DNA of 51,242 nucleotides from Bacillota bacterium (lineage in GTDB: Bacteria; Bacillota; Clostridia; Christensenellales; SZUA-584), in NCBI GenBank assembly GCA_023412005.1, contig JAEYOE010000005.1, positions 1 through 51,242 of the forward strand, read 5' to 3'. Shown in pieces: positions 24,787 to 32,428 of the stretch. Within the stretch, counting starts at the first letter, position 1. Every line of letters starts with the position of its first letter. A program made the position numbers and the translations under genes. Under the pieces are notes generated by a model, which saw only the letters and a list, made by a program, of their open reading frames with translations, was not told where the DNA came from and ran no database searches.

Positions 24787-25968
24787 TTGAATCTGAAATT
24801 TATCGATCCGAGAATGTTCAAATTCATCGACTGGCTGCTGTTTGCCAACATTATTGTGCTGATTCTTTTCAGCTTTGTGGCCATCGCGTCTGCCGAGTCT
24901 GACCCGCTGACTGAGAACATGGGGTCGCTGAGTGCGGCGATTGCCCAACTCGATTTAACGCATGCGCTGCAGCAGCTGGCTTGGTTTGGTGTGGCTCTGC
25001 TGGCCATGTTCATCGTACTGCTGCCCGATTACCATGCCATCGAAGAATACTACAAATGGATTTATATCGTTATCGTAGGGCTGCTTGTGGCGGTGTATTT
25101 TTTTGGGTCGGAAATTAACGGCACATCCGGATGGTTTCGCATCGGGTCGTCGGGCTTCCAGCCAAGCGAGGTTGGTAAAATCGGCATGATCGTTGTGATG
25201 GCACACATGATCTCTAAGAAAACCCAAGGCCGTGACGGCGGTATTCGAAAGTTCAAAGATATCGCGCCGTTGCTGGGCGTTTTCATTGTGCCGTTCGCGC
25301 TGATTATGATTCAGCCGGACTGGGGCACAGCGTTGGTGTATGCGTTTACGTTCTTTTCCATGCTGTTTATTGCGAAAACCAGCTTAAAGCTGATTGGGGC
25401 AATGATAGGCTGTATGGTCGTGGCATTGCCTGTCGGATGGCTGCTGATGGCGGACTGGCAGAAAAACCGAATTTATTCGTTTTTGGGTATTGCGACGCCG
25501 GGTATGACACCTCAGCAGATTGAGGATATGGGTTTGCAGTCTAAACAGGCGAGAATTGCGGTGGGCTCGGGGCAGGTTTCGGGCAAGGGGCTTTTTTCCT
25601 TGGGCGGCGAGAGTAAGCTCTCAAACATTCCCTTTAAGCATACCGACTTTATCTTTGCATCCACCGCCGAAGCGATCGGCTTTGTCGGCATAATCGTCAT
25701 GATACTGCTTTATTTTGTGCTGATTATTCGCACGCTGTATCTGGCGACCAAGGCGAAGGACGACTTCGGCACGCTGGTTATTGTGGGTGTGGCGGCGATG
25801 ACGCTGTTTCATATTTTTGAGAACATCGGCATGAACATCGGCGTGATGCCCATCACGGGAATTCCGCTGCCGTTCATGAGCTACGGGGGCTCAAATTTGT
25901 TGACCAATATGATTGCGTTCGGGCTCGTGATTAACGTGAGCATGCGACGACACCGATGGAGCTTTTAG
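24787..25968 (+). CDS. rodA: SEDS peptidoglycan polymerase RodA
   Basis: A 393-residue protein with about ten membrane helices. SEDS motifs include EINGTSGWFRIGSSGFQPSE (with the Trp and the loop before the PSE motif), the catalytic Asp in IQPDWGTALVY, SGQVSGKGLF and the ending GIPLPFMSYGGSNLLTNMIA. The last is typical of RodA/FtsW; the RodA assignment rests on overall pattern and on mreCD and mrdA in the same window. RodA polymerises glycan strands together with PBP2. TTG 24787 is chosen because AAGGGG lies 9 nt upstream; TTG 24778 is too close to it. A TATAAT lies at 24745-24750. Confidence 0.9.
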   Translation: MNLKFIDPRMFKFIDWLLFANIIVLILFSFVAIASAESDPLTENMGSLSAAIAQLDLTHALQQLAWFGVALLAMFIVLLPDYHAIEEYYKWIYIVIVGLLVAVYFFGSEINGTSGWFRIGSSGFQPSEVGKIGMIVVMAHMISKKTQGRDGGIRKFKDIAPLLGVFIVPFALIMIQPDWGTALVYAFTFFSMLFIAKTSLKLIGAMIGCMVVALPVGWLLMADWQKNRIYSFLGIATPGMTPQQIEDMGLQSKQARIAVGSGQVSGKGLFSLGGESKLSNIPFKHTDFIFASTAEAIGFVGIIVMILLYFVLIIRTLYLATKAKDDFGTLVIVGVAAMTLFHIFENIGMNIGVMPITGIPLPFMSYGGSNLLTNMIAFGLVINVSMRRHRWSF

Positions 25969-26031
25969 CGGAAGCGCTGATTCATTCGGCGAACCGTCTG
26001 AGTGGCTGATTTGCCGCTCTGCTGTGTCGCT

Positions 26032-26067
26032 GTAACCTTGAAATAGCGCTGCTATTTCGGCGGTTAC
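26032..26067. other. Long hairpin downstream of rodA
   Basis: GTAACC/GGTTAC (26032-26037, 26062-26067) encloses GAAATAGC-gct-GCTATTTC (26040-26058): 14 paired bases with a small internal loop. No T-run follows, so a REP-like palindrome is more likely than a terminator, although it would slow transcript decay after rodA. Confidence 0.5.
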
Positions 26068-26205
26068 GCCTTGCAGAACATAAAAATTATCTCGCTGATT
26101 CGGCCCGCCTCATCTCATCAGAGCTTCCTAATTGATGGAACGATCCTTATCGATTAGACTGCTGACAAAGTTTCCTTGTGTCATTGTTATGAAAAGCAAC
26201 TATTT

Positions 26206-26257
26206 TGGGTCATCCTGAGGAGCGAGCGACGACTACGTAGTGGACCAGGATCTATTG
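26206..26257. repeat. REP-like intergenic sequence (CATCCTGAGGAGCGAGCGAC type)
   Basis: The segment GGTCATCCTGAGGAGCGAGC followed by CCAGGATCT resembles a dispersed intergenic repeat seen in many bacterial genomes. Only one copy is in this window, so repeat status rests on recall. The remaining 25969-26288 gap holds the rodA-distal hairpin and no gene. Confidence 0.4.
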
Positions 26258-26288
26258 AGACATATTCTATTCTTTTACGGAGGAGTAT

Positions 26289-27122
26289 ATGCTTTCAGAA
26301 CAGAGCATCATTGAACTGATACAAAAAAGAACATCCGTCAGAACTTACGACTCAAAGCCTGTGGAACCCGAGAAACTCGACCGGTTCAAAAGCTATTTTA
26401 CTGAGGCTGCTGAGAATCCGTTTGGCGCGCAGGTGCGCTTTGACATTGTGGAAGGCGGTTCCGGCAAGCTCGGCACCTATGGCTTCATCAAGGGTGTCAA
26501 AACGTTTTTCGTCGGCTGCGTGAAAAAAGGCGGACGCGATATTGAAGGCTTCGGGTACGCGTTTGAAAAAGCGGTGCTGTTTGCCACGGCACAGGGGCTT
26601 GGCACCTGCTGGCTCGGCGGCACGTTCAAACGGGCGGCCTTTCTGGCATTGGTTAAGCCGAATAATGAATTTATGCCGGCCATATCGCCTGTTGGGTACA
26701 CGGCGGAGAAAAAAACGCTGACCGAGAAAATGGTGGCGGCAGGCGCGGGCGCGAGAAAACGCAAGCGCTTTGGCGAGATTTTTTTCGACGAAAGTGTGAA
26801 AACGCCGCTGTTTTTAGAAGAGGGGCCGCTGCAAACGTGCCTTGAGATGGTGCGTATCGGGCCGTCTGCTTCGAACAAGCAGCCGTGGCGCGTAATTCGC
26901 ATGGGGGATGCGCTGCACTTTTATCTTGCGGCCGATAAGCTTTACGCAGGCAATACGCTTTACGGCTTTTGCATGCAGCGTATTGATATGGGCATTGCGG
27001 CTTGTCATTTTGAGCTGACGGCCAAAGAAATCGGGCTCACCGGCGGCATCGTTTTTGACGAACCGGTTCTTGCCGAAGACGCAAAGCCCGAAAGCTGGTC
27101 TTACAGCTTTTCATGGCAATGA
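26289..27122 (+). CDS. Nitroreductase-family protein (TM-nitroreductase type)
   Basis: A 277-residue protein of the nitroreductase fold, matching the longer 'putative TM nitroreductase' group. The N-terminal IQKRTSVRTYDSKPVEPEK carries the FMN-phosphate binding Arg residues. ATAQGLGTCWLGGTFKR corresponds to the middle nitroreductase motif. A second half with RIGPSASNKQPWRVIR again has the S-N-x-Q-PW FMN motif. The FMN oxidoreductase substrate is unknown. GGAGG lies 7 nt before the ATG. It appears monocistronic and is convergent with the DUF4363/DUF421 pair. Confidence 0.85.
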   Translation: MLSEQSIIELIQKRTSVRTYDSKPVEPEKLDRFKSYFTEAAENPFGAQVRFDIVEGGSGKLGTYGFIKGVKTFFVGCVKKGGRDIEGFGYAFEKAVLFATAQGLGTCWLGGTFKRAAFLALVKPNNEFMPAISPVGYTAEKKTLTEKMVAAGAGARKRKRFGEIFFDESVKTPLFLEEGPLQTCLEMVRIGPSASNKQPWRVIRMGDALHFYLAADKLYAGNTLYGFCMQRIDMGIAACHFELTAKEIGLTGGIVFDEPVLAEDAKPESWSYSFSWQ

Positions 27123-27129
27123 AGATACA

Positions 27130-27510
27130 TTACAATATATTTTCCAGATTGACGCTGTCAATTTCGTGTATATGGTTGATGTAATAAAGAGTTTCCGCTG
27201 TTTCGGCGAGTGCTGCTGCCTTATCGCGATGCGTGCACAATTCAGTTATGCGGGCTGCTCCTGCGGAAATCAGATCAACTTCTTCGTGTTTAAAAAGTGA
27301 TTCGTAAAGACGTTTTTCGTTTTCCCAGTTCTCGCTGAAAGTCCGGGAAGCTGTCATTGCTTTATCGTAATCCTCGTCTTTCAGTGCAATATAAACCTGA
27401 TGCAAGTCGTTTTTCAGCTGTTCTGTTGCGCCGGTAACGTAAATATGCTGTAAAATCGCGCCACCTAATATCAAGGCCAGGAGGATGAATATGGTTATTT
27501 TTTTAGCCAT
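27130..27510 (-). CDS. DUF4363-family membrane-anchored protein
   Basis: A 126-residue protein with one N-terminal helix (about 5-22) and an outside helical domain rich in charged residues (LHQVYIALKDEDYDKA, TFSENWENEKRLYESLFKHEEVD). This is the DUF4363 pattern, a family of unknown function often next to DUF421 in Clostridia. Its start overlaps the DUF421 gene end by 8 bp, so the two are translationally coupled. Confidence 0.8.
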   Translation of the reverse strand: MAKKITIFILLALILGGAILQHIYVTGATEQLKNDLHQVYIALKDEDYDKAMTASRTFSENWENEKRLYESLFKHEEVDLISAGAARITELCTHRDKAAALAETAETLYYINHIHEIDSVNLENIL

Positions 27511-28207
27511 TGGTCAAACTCCCCGTGGATTGACGGCCATTATAATCTTGAAACAATACACTGCCGGTTTCGTCGGCCATGGCTAAAAAAACATCCCGCG
27601 TGCGCTTCAAGTTGTTGGTTTTCATGATTCTTTCCAACTGACCGACCGTGAACCCCAGACGCTGCAGGTTATCGGGTTTAAGCTTGCCGTCAAGTATCAC
27701 GTCGTAGCAAAAGCCGGGGTTATTCGGGGCAATGCTCATGTCTTCCGGGGTGGCCGGGCGTTTCTCGGGCTTGAGCATCACGCTGAGCTCACCGTTGGTT
27801 TCCAGCACCGCATAGTGCACATCGCCAATATTCATCACGTTTTTGTTGCGCAGCTGCTCCAAAAGGTCGTTCAAGTTATAGCTTTGCTTTTTAAGCTCTT
27901 CGCGCCGGATGATTCCCTTGTGAATTACGATGCTCGGCTTGCCCGAAAAAAACGCACGTGCCTTGTCGCTCTTTATTGAGATAAAGGCAATCAGATTGTG
28001 CAGCAAGAGCAGCATCGTGGCAGGCACGATGCCATAGGTGATGGGTATACCGGGGCCGTCCATCGGCGTGGCGGCCACCTCCGCAATCATAACAGCAATG
28101 ATCAGCTCAAAAGGCTGCAGCTCGCCAGCCTGCCGTTTGCCCATCAGGCGGATCACCAGCATCGCGAAGAAATAAAGTATCACTGTTTTAATAATCACAT
28201 TGAACAT
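27503..28207 (-). CDS. DUF421-family membrane protein (YetF-like)
   Basis: A 234-residue protein. Three N-terminal helices carry the family motif RLMGKRQAGELQPFELIIAVMIAEVAATP (residues about 20-48, in two parts), then the cytoplasmic domain with GKPSIVIHKGIIRREELKKQ and LLEQLRNKNVMNIGDVHYAVLETNGELSV. B. subtilis relatives (YetF, YdfR) are linked to spore membrane proteins. ATG 28207 starts at the conserved first helix; upstream in-frame codons lack protein character. No good ribosome site is visible. First gene of a pair with DUF4363, divergent from nth. Confidence 0.85.
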   Translation of the reverse strand: MFNVIIKTVILYFFAMLVIRLMGKRQAGELQPFELIIAVMIAEVAATPMDGPGIPITYGIVPATMLLLLHNLIAFISIKSDKARAFFSGKPSIVIHKGIIRREELKKQSYNLNDLLEQLRNKNVMNIGDVHYAVLETNGELSVMLKPEKRPATPEDMSIAPNNPGFCYDVILDGKLKPDNLQRLGFTVGQLERIMKTNNLKRTRDVFLAMADETGSVLFQDYNGRQSTGSLTNG

Positions 28208-28270
28208 AATGATATTTTTCGCCGCTCGGCACAAAATATACGCCGCAAAGCTTGGCTGAGAGAAAAGCAT

Positions 28271-28299
28271 TTGTTTTTTATGCCAACTGCCGATATAAT
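28271..28299 (+). promoter_or_regulatory. Promoter of the nth-obg operon
   Basis: TTGTTT (28271-28276), 17-bp spacer, TATAAT (28294-28299), giving a leader of about 17 nt before the nth start. Confidence 0.65.
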
Positions 28300-28322
28300 A
28301 TATGGACAATCGGGAGAAAAAA

Positions 28323-28946
28323 ATGAACAACAATCAGGAGATACTAAAAAGACTGGAGCTTGAGTACTTCGGAGCGAAGCCTGCATTGCGCTTTCGTAAT
28401 GCGTTTGAGCTGCTCGTCGCAACGATGCTGTCTGCTCAGACGACAGACAAGCAGGTGAACGCTGTGACGGAGGTGCTGTTTGAAAAAGCACCGGATGCGC
28501 AGGCCATGCTGCGCTTAAGCCTTGCCGAGCTCGAGGGCTACATCAAAAGCTGCGGATTTTATCACACCAAGGCGCAAAATCTGCTGGCCGCCTGCCGAAT
28601 ACTCTCGGATGAGTACGGCGGCAAGGTGCCGCGCACGATGGAGGAATTAACAAAGCTGCCCGGTGTGGGCAGGAAGACGGCAAATGTGGTGCTGTCAAAC
28701 GCGTTCGGTGTTCCGGGGATCGCGGTGGATACGCATGTGTTTCGCGTGACGAACCGCTTGGGGCTTGCAAGCGCCAAGGATGTGCTGGAAACGGAAATGC
28801 AGCTTATGCAAAACATACCGAAGGATAAATGGTCGGACGCACATCACTGGTTGATTTGGCATGGGCGCAAGGTGTGCAGCGCGCGTAAGCCAGCCTGCGG
28901 CACATGCTTCTTATATGATATCTGCCAATGGGGCGGAAAGGGTTAA
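28323..28946 (+). CDS. nth: Endonuclease III
   Basis: A 207-residue DNA glycosylase/AP lyase that removes oxidised pyrimidines. The helix-hairpin-helix LPGVGRKTANVVLSNAFG contains the catalytic Lys, IAVDTHVFRVTNRLGL the catalytic Asp, and CSARKPACGTCFLYDIC supplies the C-x6-C-x2-C-x5-C [4Fe-4S] ligands. Early LLVATMLSAQTTDKQVN is also typical. GGGAG lies 7 nt before ATG 28323; an ATG at 28302 lacks a site. It leads an operon with obg, yhbY and a GNAT gene. Confidence 0.96.
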   Translation: MNNNQEILKRLELEYFGAKPALRFRNAFELLVATMLSAQTTDKQVNAVTEVLFEKAPDAQAMLRLSLAELEGYIKSCGFYHTKAQNLLAACRILSDEYGGKVPRTMEELTKLPGVGRKTANVVLSNAFGVPGIAVDTHVFRVTNRLGLASAKDVLETEMQLMQNIPKDKWSDAHHWLIWHGRKVCSARKPACGTCFLYDICQWGGKG

Positions 28947-28954
28947 TTATTACA

Positions 28955-30223
28955 ATGTTTGTTGACAAAGCGAAAATATACATCAAAGCGGGCGACGGCG
29001 GCAGCGGTAGCGTTTCGTTCCGCAAGGAGAAGTACGTGACGGCGGGCGGCCCGGACGGGGGTGACGGCGGCGACGGCGGCTCGGTTGTGTTTGAAGTTGA
29101 CGAGAATATGCGCACGCTGATGGATTTTAAATTTCAGATGAAATATGTTGCGCCGAACGGAGAACCGGGCAAGAAAAAGAATATGCGCGGTAAAATGGGC
29201 GATGATTTGGTGATTAAGGTGCCCGCGGGTACGGTCATCAAGGATTTTGAGACGGGACGCGTGGCGGCGGATATGCGTGAAGGACGCCGAGTGCTGCTGA
29301 AAGGCGGCAAGGGCGGCCTTGGCAACGCGCGGTTTGCGACACCGACGCGCCAAAACCCCAGGTTTGCAACGCACGGACGCAAGGCAAAGGGCCGTCATGT
29401 GATACTTGAACTTAAATCCATAGCGGATATTGGGCTGATCGGTTTTCCGAGCGTCGGAAAATCCACGCTGCTGGCCGCATGCACCAGTGCGAAGCCCAAA
29501 ATTGCGGCGTATCATTTCACCACGCTGTCGCCGAATTTAGGCGTGGTGCAGATGCGCGACAAAAGCTTCATTATGGCGGATATACCCGGACTGATTGAGG
29601 GTGCGCATGAGGGCGCAGGGCTCGGGCACAATTTTTTGCGCCACATTGAGCGCACGCGCATGCTGATACACGTGGTGGACGCGTCGTGCAGCGAGGGGCG
29701 CGACATCGTTGAGGATTATCAGGTGATAAGACAGGAGCTTGTGAGTTATTCGGCTGAGCTTGGCACAAGGCCCGAAATCGTTGCGGCAAACAAGATAGAC
29801 GCGCCGGGCTCTGACGAGAACGTGCAGCGTTTGAGAGAGCATTTATCGCCGAAAGGTATTGAGGTGTTTGAGGTGTGCGCGGCAATCGGCGAAGGCACGG
29901 ATGTGCTGCTCGAAAAAGCGTCGGACATGCTCGATCATCTGCCGGTGCCGCTGCCCGTGGAGGAAGACGGTGTGATTGAGGAATGGGCGCTCGAGAAAGA
30001 CGACCAGGGCTTTGAGATCATCTTGGAAGATGGGGTTTATTACGTGGAGGGCCATGTGATACAGGAGATACTGGCCAAGACCGACCCGGAGGACCCGGAT
30101 TCGATGCGGCATTTTCAAAAGCTGCTCAAGGATTTCGGCGTGATAAAGGCACTGCGCAGAGCGGGTGCCAAAACGGGAGATACAGTGAGCCTTGAAGGGC
30201 TCGAATTTGACTTTGTGGATTAG
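28955..30223 (+). CDS. obg: GTPase Obg/CgtA
   Basis: A 422-residue ribosome-assembly GTPase. Gly-rich Obg fold (1-158, KAGDGGSGSVSFRKEKYV), G domain (159-330) with P-loop GFPSVGKSTLL, switch II DIPGLIEGAHEGAGLG and NKID, and a C-terminal OCT domain (about 345-422) typical of Firmicutes (DFGVIKALRRAGAKTGDTV). The start follows the nth stop by 8 bp with AAAGGG upstream. The usual rplU-rpmA neighbours are absent; nth and yhbY flank it instead. Confidence 0.97.
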   Translation: MFVDKAKIYIKAGDGGSGSVSFRKEKYVTAGGPDGGDGGDGGSVVFEVDENMRTLMDFKFQMKYVAPNGEPGKKKNMRGKMGDDLVIKVPAGTVIKDFETGRVAADMREGRRVLLKGGKGGLGNARFATPTRQNPRFATHGRKAKGRHVILELKSIADIGLIGFPSVGKSTLLAACTSAKPKIAAYHFTTLSPNLGVVQMRDKSFIMADIPGLIEGAHEGAGLGHNFLRHIERTRMLIHVVDASCSEGRDIVEDYQVIRQELVSYSAELGTRPEIVAANKIDAPGSDENVQRLREHLSPKGIEVFEVCAAIGEGTDVLLEKASDMLDHLPVPLPVEEDGVIEEWALEKDDQGFEIILEDGVYYVEGHVIQEILAKTDPEDPDSMRHFQKLLKDFGVIKALRRAGAKTGDTVSLEGLEFDFVD

Positions 30224-30234
30224 GAGAAAAAATA

Positions 30235-30522
30235 ATGCTGACAAGCAAGCAAAGAGCCGCGCTGCGTGCGATGGCCAATAATTTAGATCCGATTATTTAT
30301 GTGGGCAAATCAGGGCTGACGGAGAACGTGATCGTTCAGGTGGATGATGCGCTGACCGCGCGCGAGCTGATAAAGGGCACCGTGCAGCAAAACGCCTCGG
30401 TGACCGCAGCCGAGATGGTGGCCGAAATTGCAAAAGCGACAGGGGCTGAGCCGGTCTCGTCGTCAGGGCGAAAGTTTGTGCTGTATCGCGCACGACCCGA
30501 AGACCCGACGATTAAGATTTAA
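30235..30522 (+). CDS. yhbY: Ribosome assembly RNA-binding protein YhbY
   Basis: A 95-residue protein consisting of one CRM domain: LTSKQRAALRAMANNLDPII, VGKSGLTENVI with the GKxG loop, LIKGTVQQN and SSGRKFVLYRA. It binds pre-50S ribosomal RNA. It follows obg by 11 bp in the same operon, a common pairing. GGAG lies 8 nt before the ATG. Confidence 0.95.
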   Translation: MLTSKQRAALRAMANNLDPIIYVGKSGLTENVIVQVDDALTARELIKGTVQQNASVTAAEMVAEIAKATGAEPVSSSGRKFVLYRARPEDPTIKI

Positions 30523-31019
30523 TGCTGACACTAAGGCTCGCGCAGCCCGCTGACGAAACAACCGTCATAGGGGTCTATAAGCGTGCCGTGGCGGCTATGT
30601 GCGAAATGGGCATCTATCAATGGGACGAGATTTACCCAAGCGAAGCTCAAATACAAGCAGATATCAATAACAGTGAAATGTATCTGGTTTGCGATGATGG
30701 GTGCATTGTCGGCGCGGTGGTGCTGAACGACCGTGAGGATGAGTCGTATACACTGGCGGCGTGGAAATGTGCAGCGCCGTTTGCCGTGGTGCACCGGCTC
30801 TGTATCGACCCTGCTTCTCAGAGTTGTGGGGTCGGCAGGCAGGCGATGCGGCTGGCACAGACGATGCTCAAGGAGAAGGGATTTGCGTCGGTACGGCTGG
30901 ATGCTTATTCCCAAAACCCGCATGCGCTGAGCCTTTATAAAACCCTCGGTTATCGTCAAGCCGGGGAAGCGACATACAGGAAAGGCTTATTCTATCTTTT
31001 TGAAAAGAGTTTATCATAA
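30522..31019 (+). CDS. GNAT-family acetyltransferase
   Basis: A 165-residue N-acetyltransferase. LRLAQPADETTVIGVYKRAV opens the fold; motif A is VHRLCIDPASQSCGVGRQAM (Q-x-x-G-x-G with Ser/Cys), followed by SVRLDAYSQNPHALSLYKTLGYRQAGE, the standard motif B. The substrate is unknown. Its ATG overlaps the yhbY stop (TAATG), so it is translationally coupled as the last gene of the nth operon; a terminator follows at 31036. Confidence 0.9.
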   Translation: MLTLRLAQPADETTVIGVYKRAVAAMCEMGIYQWDEIYPSEAQIQADINNSEMYLVCDDGCIVGAVVLNDREDESYTLAAWKCAAPFAVVHRLCIDPASQSCGVGRQAMRLAQTMLKEKGFASVRLDAYSQNPHALSLYKTLGYRQAGEATYRKGLFYLFEKSLS

Positions 31020-31035
31020 AGTGTATGAATAATTG

Positions 31036-31058
31036 AAGGCTGCAAAGCCTTTTTTTTA
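31036..31058 (+). terminator. Terminator of the nth-obg operon
   Basis: AAGGCT-gcaa-AGCCTT with an eight-T run, 17 bp after the GNAT stop. Confidence 0.85.
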
Positions 31059-31170
31059 TATGCATTTTTATACCGATTCCACTTTCGAGATGACAAAATA
31101 GTGATAAGCAGCACAAGGAGATGGGAAAAATGTGCTATCTGATAGCAGCCATATGCTTAAAATAGTCCGA

Positions 31171-31199
31171 TTGACACAATGTGGTCATATTTATATGAT
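31171..31199 (+). promoter_or_regulatory. Near-consensus promoter
   Basis: TTGACA (31171-31176), 17-bp spacer, TATGAT (31194-31199), 33 bp before the next start. A 15-bp palindrome TGCTATCtGATAGCA lies about 40 bp upstream (31132-31146) and could be an operator. Confidence 0.75.
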
Positions 31200-31231
31200 T
31201 AAGTTAATCTTTATTATGGAGGAATATGGTG

Positions 31232-32116
31232 ATGATCTCGAAAAGCAAACAGGAATATGATGCTTTTGGGCCTTGGGTTTATGAGATAAAAGGCGAACAC
31301 ACCATGCCGCCTTTGTTTGTGAAGCACTATAAAGAAGAAGAACAGCCGCTGATGCTGATTAAGATACCGAGGAGAATTGACAGGAGAGACGCAACCCCCG
31401 GCATGGATCTTTACGATTATGTAATCGGCGCTTTTGAAACAAGACTTCATATATTTAAAAGAGTGCGTGATGGTGTTGAAGAAAAAGAAGTTTCTTACGG
31501 TAATGTTGTCGCGATTAAAAACACCATATCAATGCTCAAGGGACTGCTGCTTTTGTACATGAATGATGAGACCGTGACGATTGAATACAATACGGTTTCG
31601 GAACCGATCATGATGAGATTGATCGATATCATCAGAGACAAGTATAACACGCGTGAGAAAGTGCTTGAAATTGAGCCTCTGAGCCATGAAATTGATGTGG
31701 TCGGACATCTATACTCGGCAAAAATTGATCGATACATAGCATCGGACAATAAAATCCGCCTTGTGGCTTATCAGCCGGCATCAAAATATGTACCCTATTT
31801 CAATAATCTAAAAGAAATGATCAAAGCGCTGCCGATAATATCCAAAGTCATTACCAATACAGCGTTTCTCACCAACGATACGGAGCTTATCGTGTTACAA
31901 AGGGATAACCGCATTCGCCGGAAAAAACAGGGGGATATTACTTATTCCTCGCTTTATCTACCGTATTCATCTATTAAGAAAGTCATCAAAACGGATAAGA
32001 TTAAGAGAAATAAACTGTATATGCTGAATATATCCGTACCGAATCAGACATTTTCATTCCTTTACGGTGATAACAGTCTTCAGGTCGATGCCCTGTACAG
32101 TGCTTTGAAAGAATAG
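31232..32116 (+). CDS. Conserved-looking protein of unknown function, 294 residues
   Basis: A soluble protein with mixed alpha/beta character and no membrane helix or signal. Two similar halves are possible: KIPRRIDRRDATPGMDLYDY to LLLLYMNDETVTIEYNTVSE, and LTNDTELIVLQRDNRIRRKK to LNISVPNQTFSFLYGD. The alternation of short hydrophobic strands suggests PH-like or similar beta domains (inference). I do not recognise the family. GGAGG lies 8 nt before ATG 31232; an ATG at 31226 is too close to it. The promoter is near consensus, a terminator follows, and a decayed copy of its 3' end lies 150 bp downstream. Confidence 0.75.
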   Translation: MISKSKQEYDAFGPWVYEIKGEHTMPPLFVKHYKEEEQPLMLIKIPRRIDRRDATPGMDLYDYVIGAFETRLHIFKRVRDGVEEKEVSYGNVVAIKNTISMLKGLLLLYMNDETVTIEYNTVSEPIMMRLIDIIRDKYNTREKVLEIEPLSHEIDVVGHLYSAKIDRYIASDNKIRLVAYQPASKYVPYFNNLKEMIKALPIISKVITNTAFLTNDTELIVLQRDNRIRRKKQGDITYSSLYLPYSSIKKVIKTDKIKRNKLYMLNISVPNQTFSFLYGDNSLQVDALYSALKE

Positions 32117-32167
32117 CCGCGCCGGGGGGAACACTTATATAACTTCTTATGTTTTGTTTCATCAATA

Positions 32168-32206
32168 CGGCATCCCGTTTGAATAGCGCGGGATGTCGCT
32201 TTTTTC
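32168..32206 (+). terminator. Terminator after the unknown gene
   Basis: 10-bp stem CGGCATCCCG/CGGGATGTCG (one G-T pair) at 32168-32177 and 32189-32198, then CTTTTTTC. Confidence 0.85.
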
Positions 32207-32264
32207 GGAGCAGTAAAAAAGAAAAGAATTATTATAAAAATGTAATTTTTTTGATGTAAAAAAG

Positions 32265-32422
32265 GTGATGTCGAGCACGGCGTTTATCACCAACGGACGC
32301 TGAGCGTATTAAATATCAGTACCGTCGCAAGCACCTTTTCATTTCTGTATGGCGACAGCGGCAGGCAGATGAAAGAGCTGTATCAGGAACTGAAAAATGG
32401 AACCTACGGTGCGTTTTATTGA
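32265..32422 (+). pseudogene. Truncated, frameshifted paralogue of the 31232-32116 gene
   Basis: Residues VMSSTAFITNG (from 32265) match ITNTAFLTND of the intact neighbour; then, in another frame, LSVLNISTVASTFSFLYGDS followed by a tail to TGA 32420-32422 matches its LYMLNISVPNQTFSFLYGDN ending. About 44 codons between the two blocks are missing and the frames differ, so an out-of-frame deletion has occurred. Upstream sequence matching the first 210 residues is absent. This is the relic of a tandem duplication, diverged well beyond recent copying. Confidence 0.75.
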
Positions 32423-32428
32423 CGAAGG

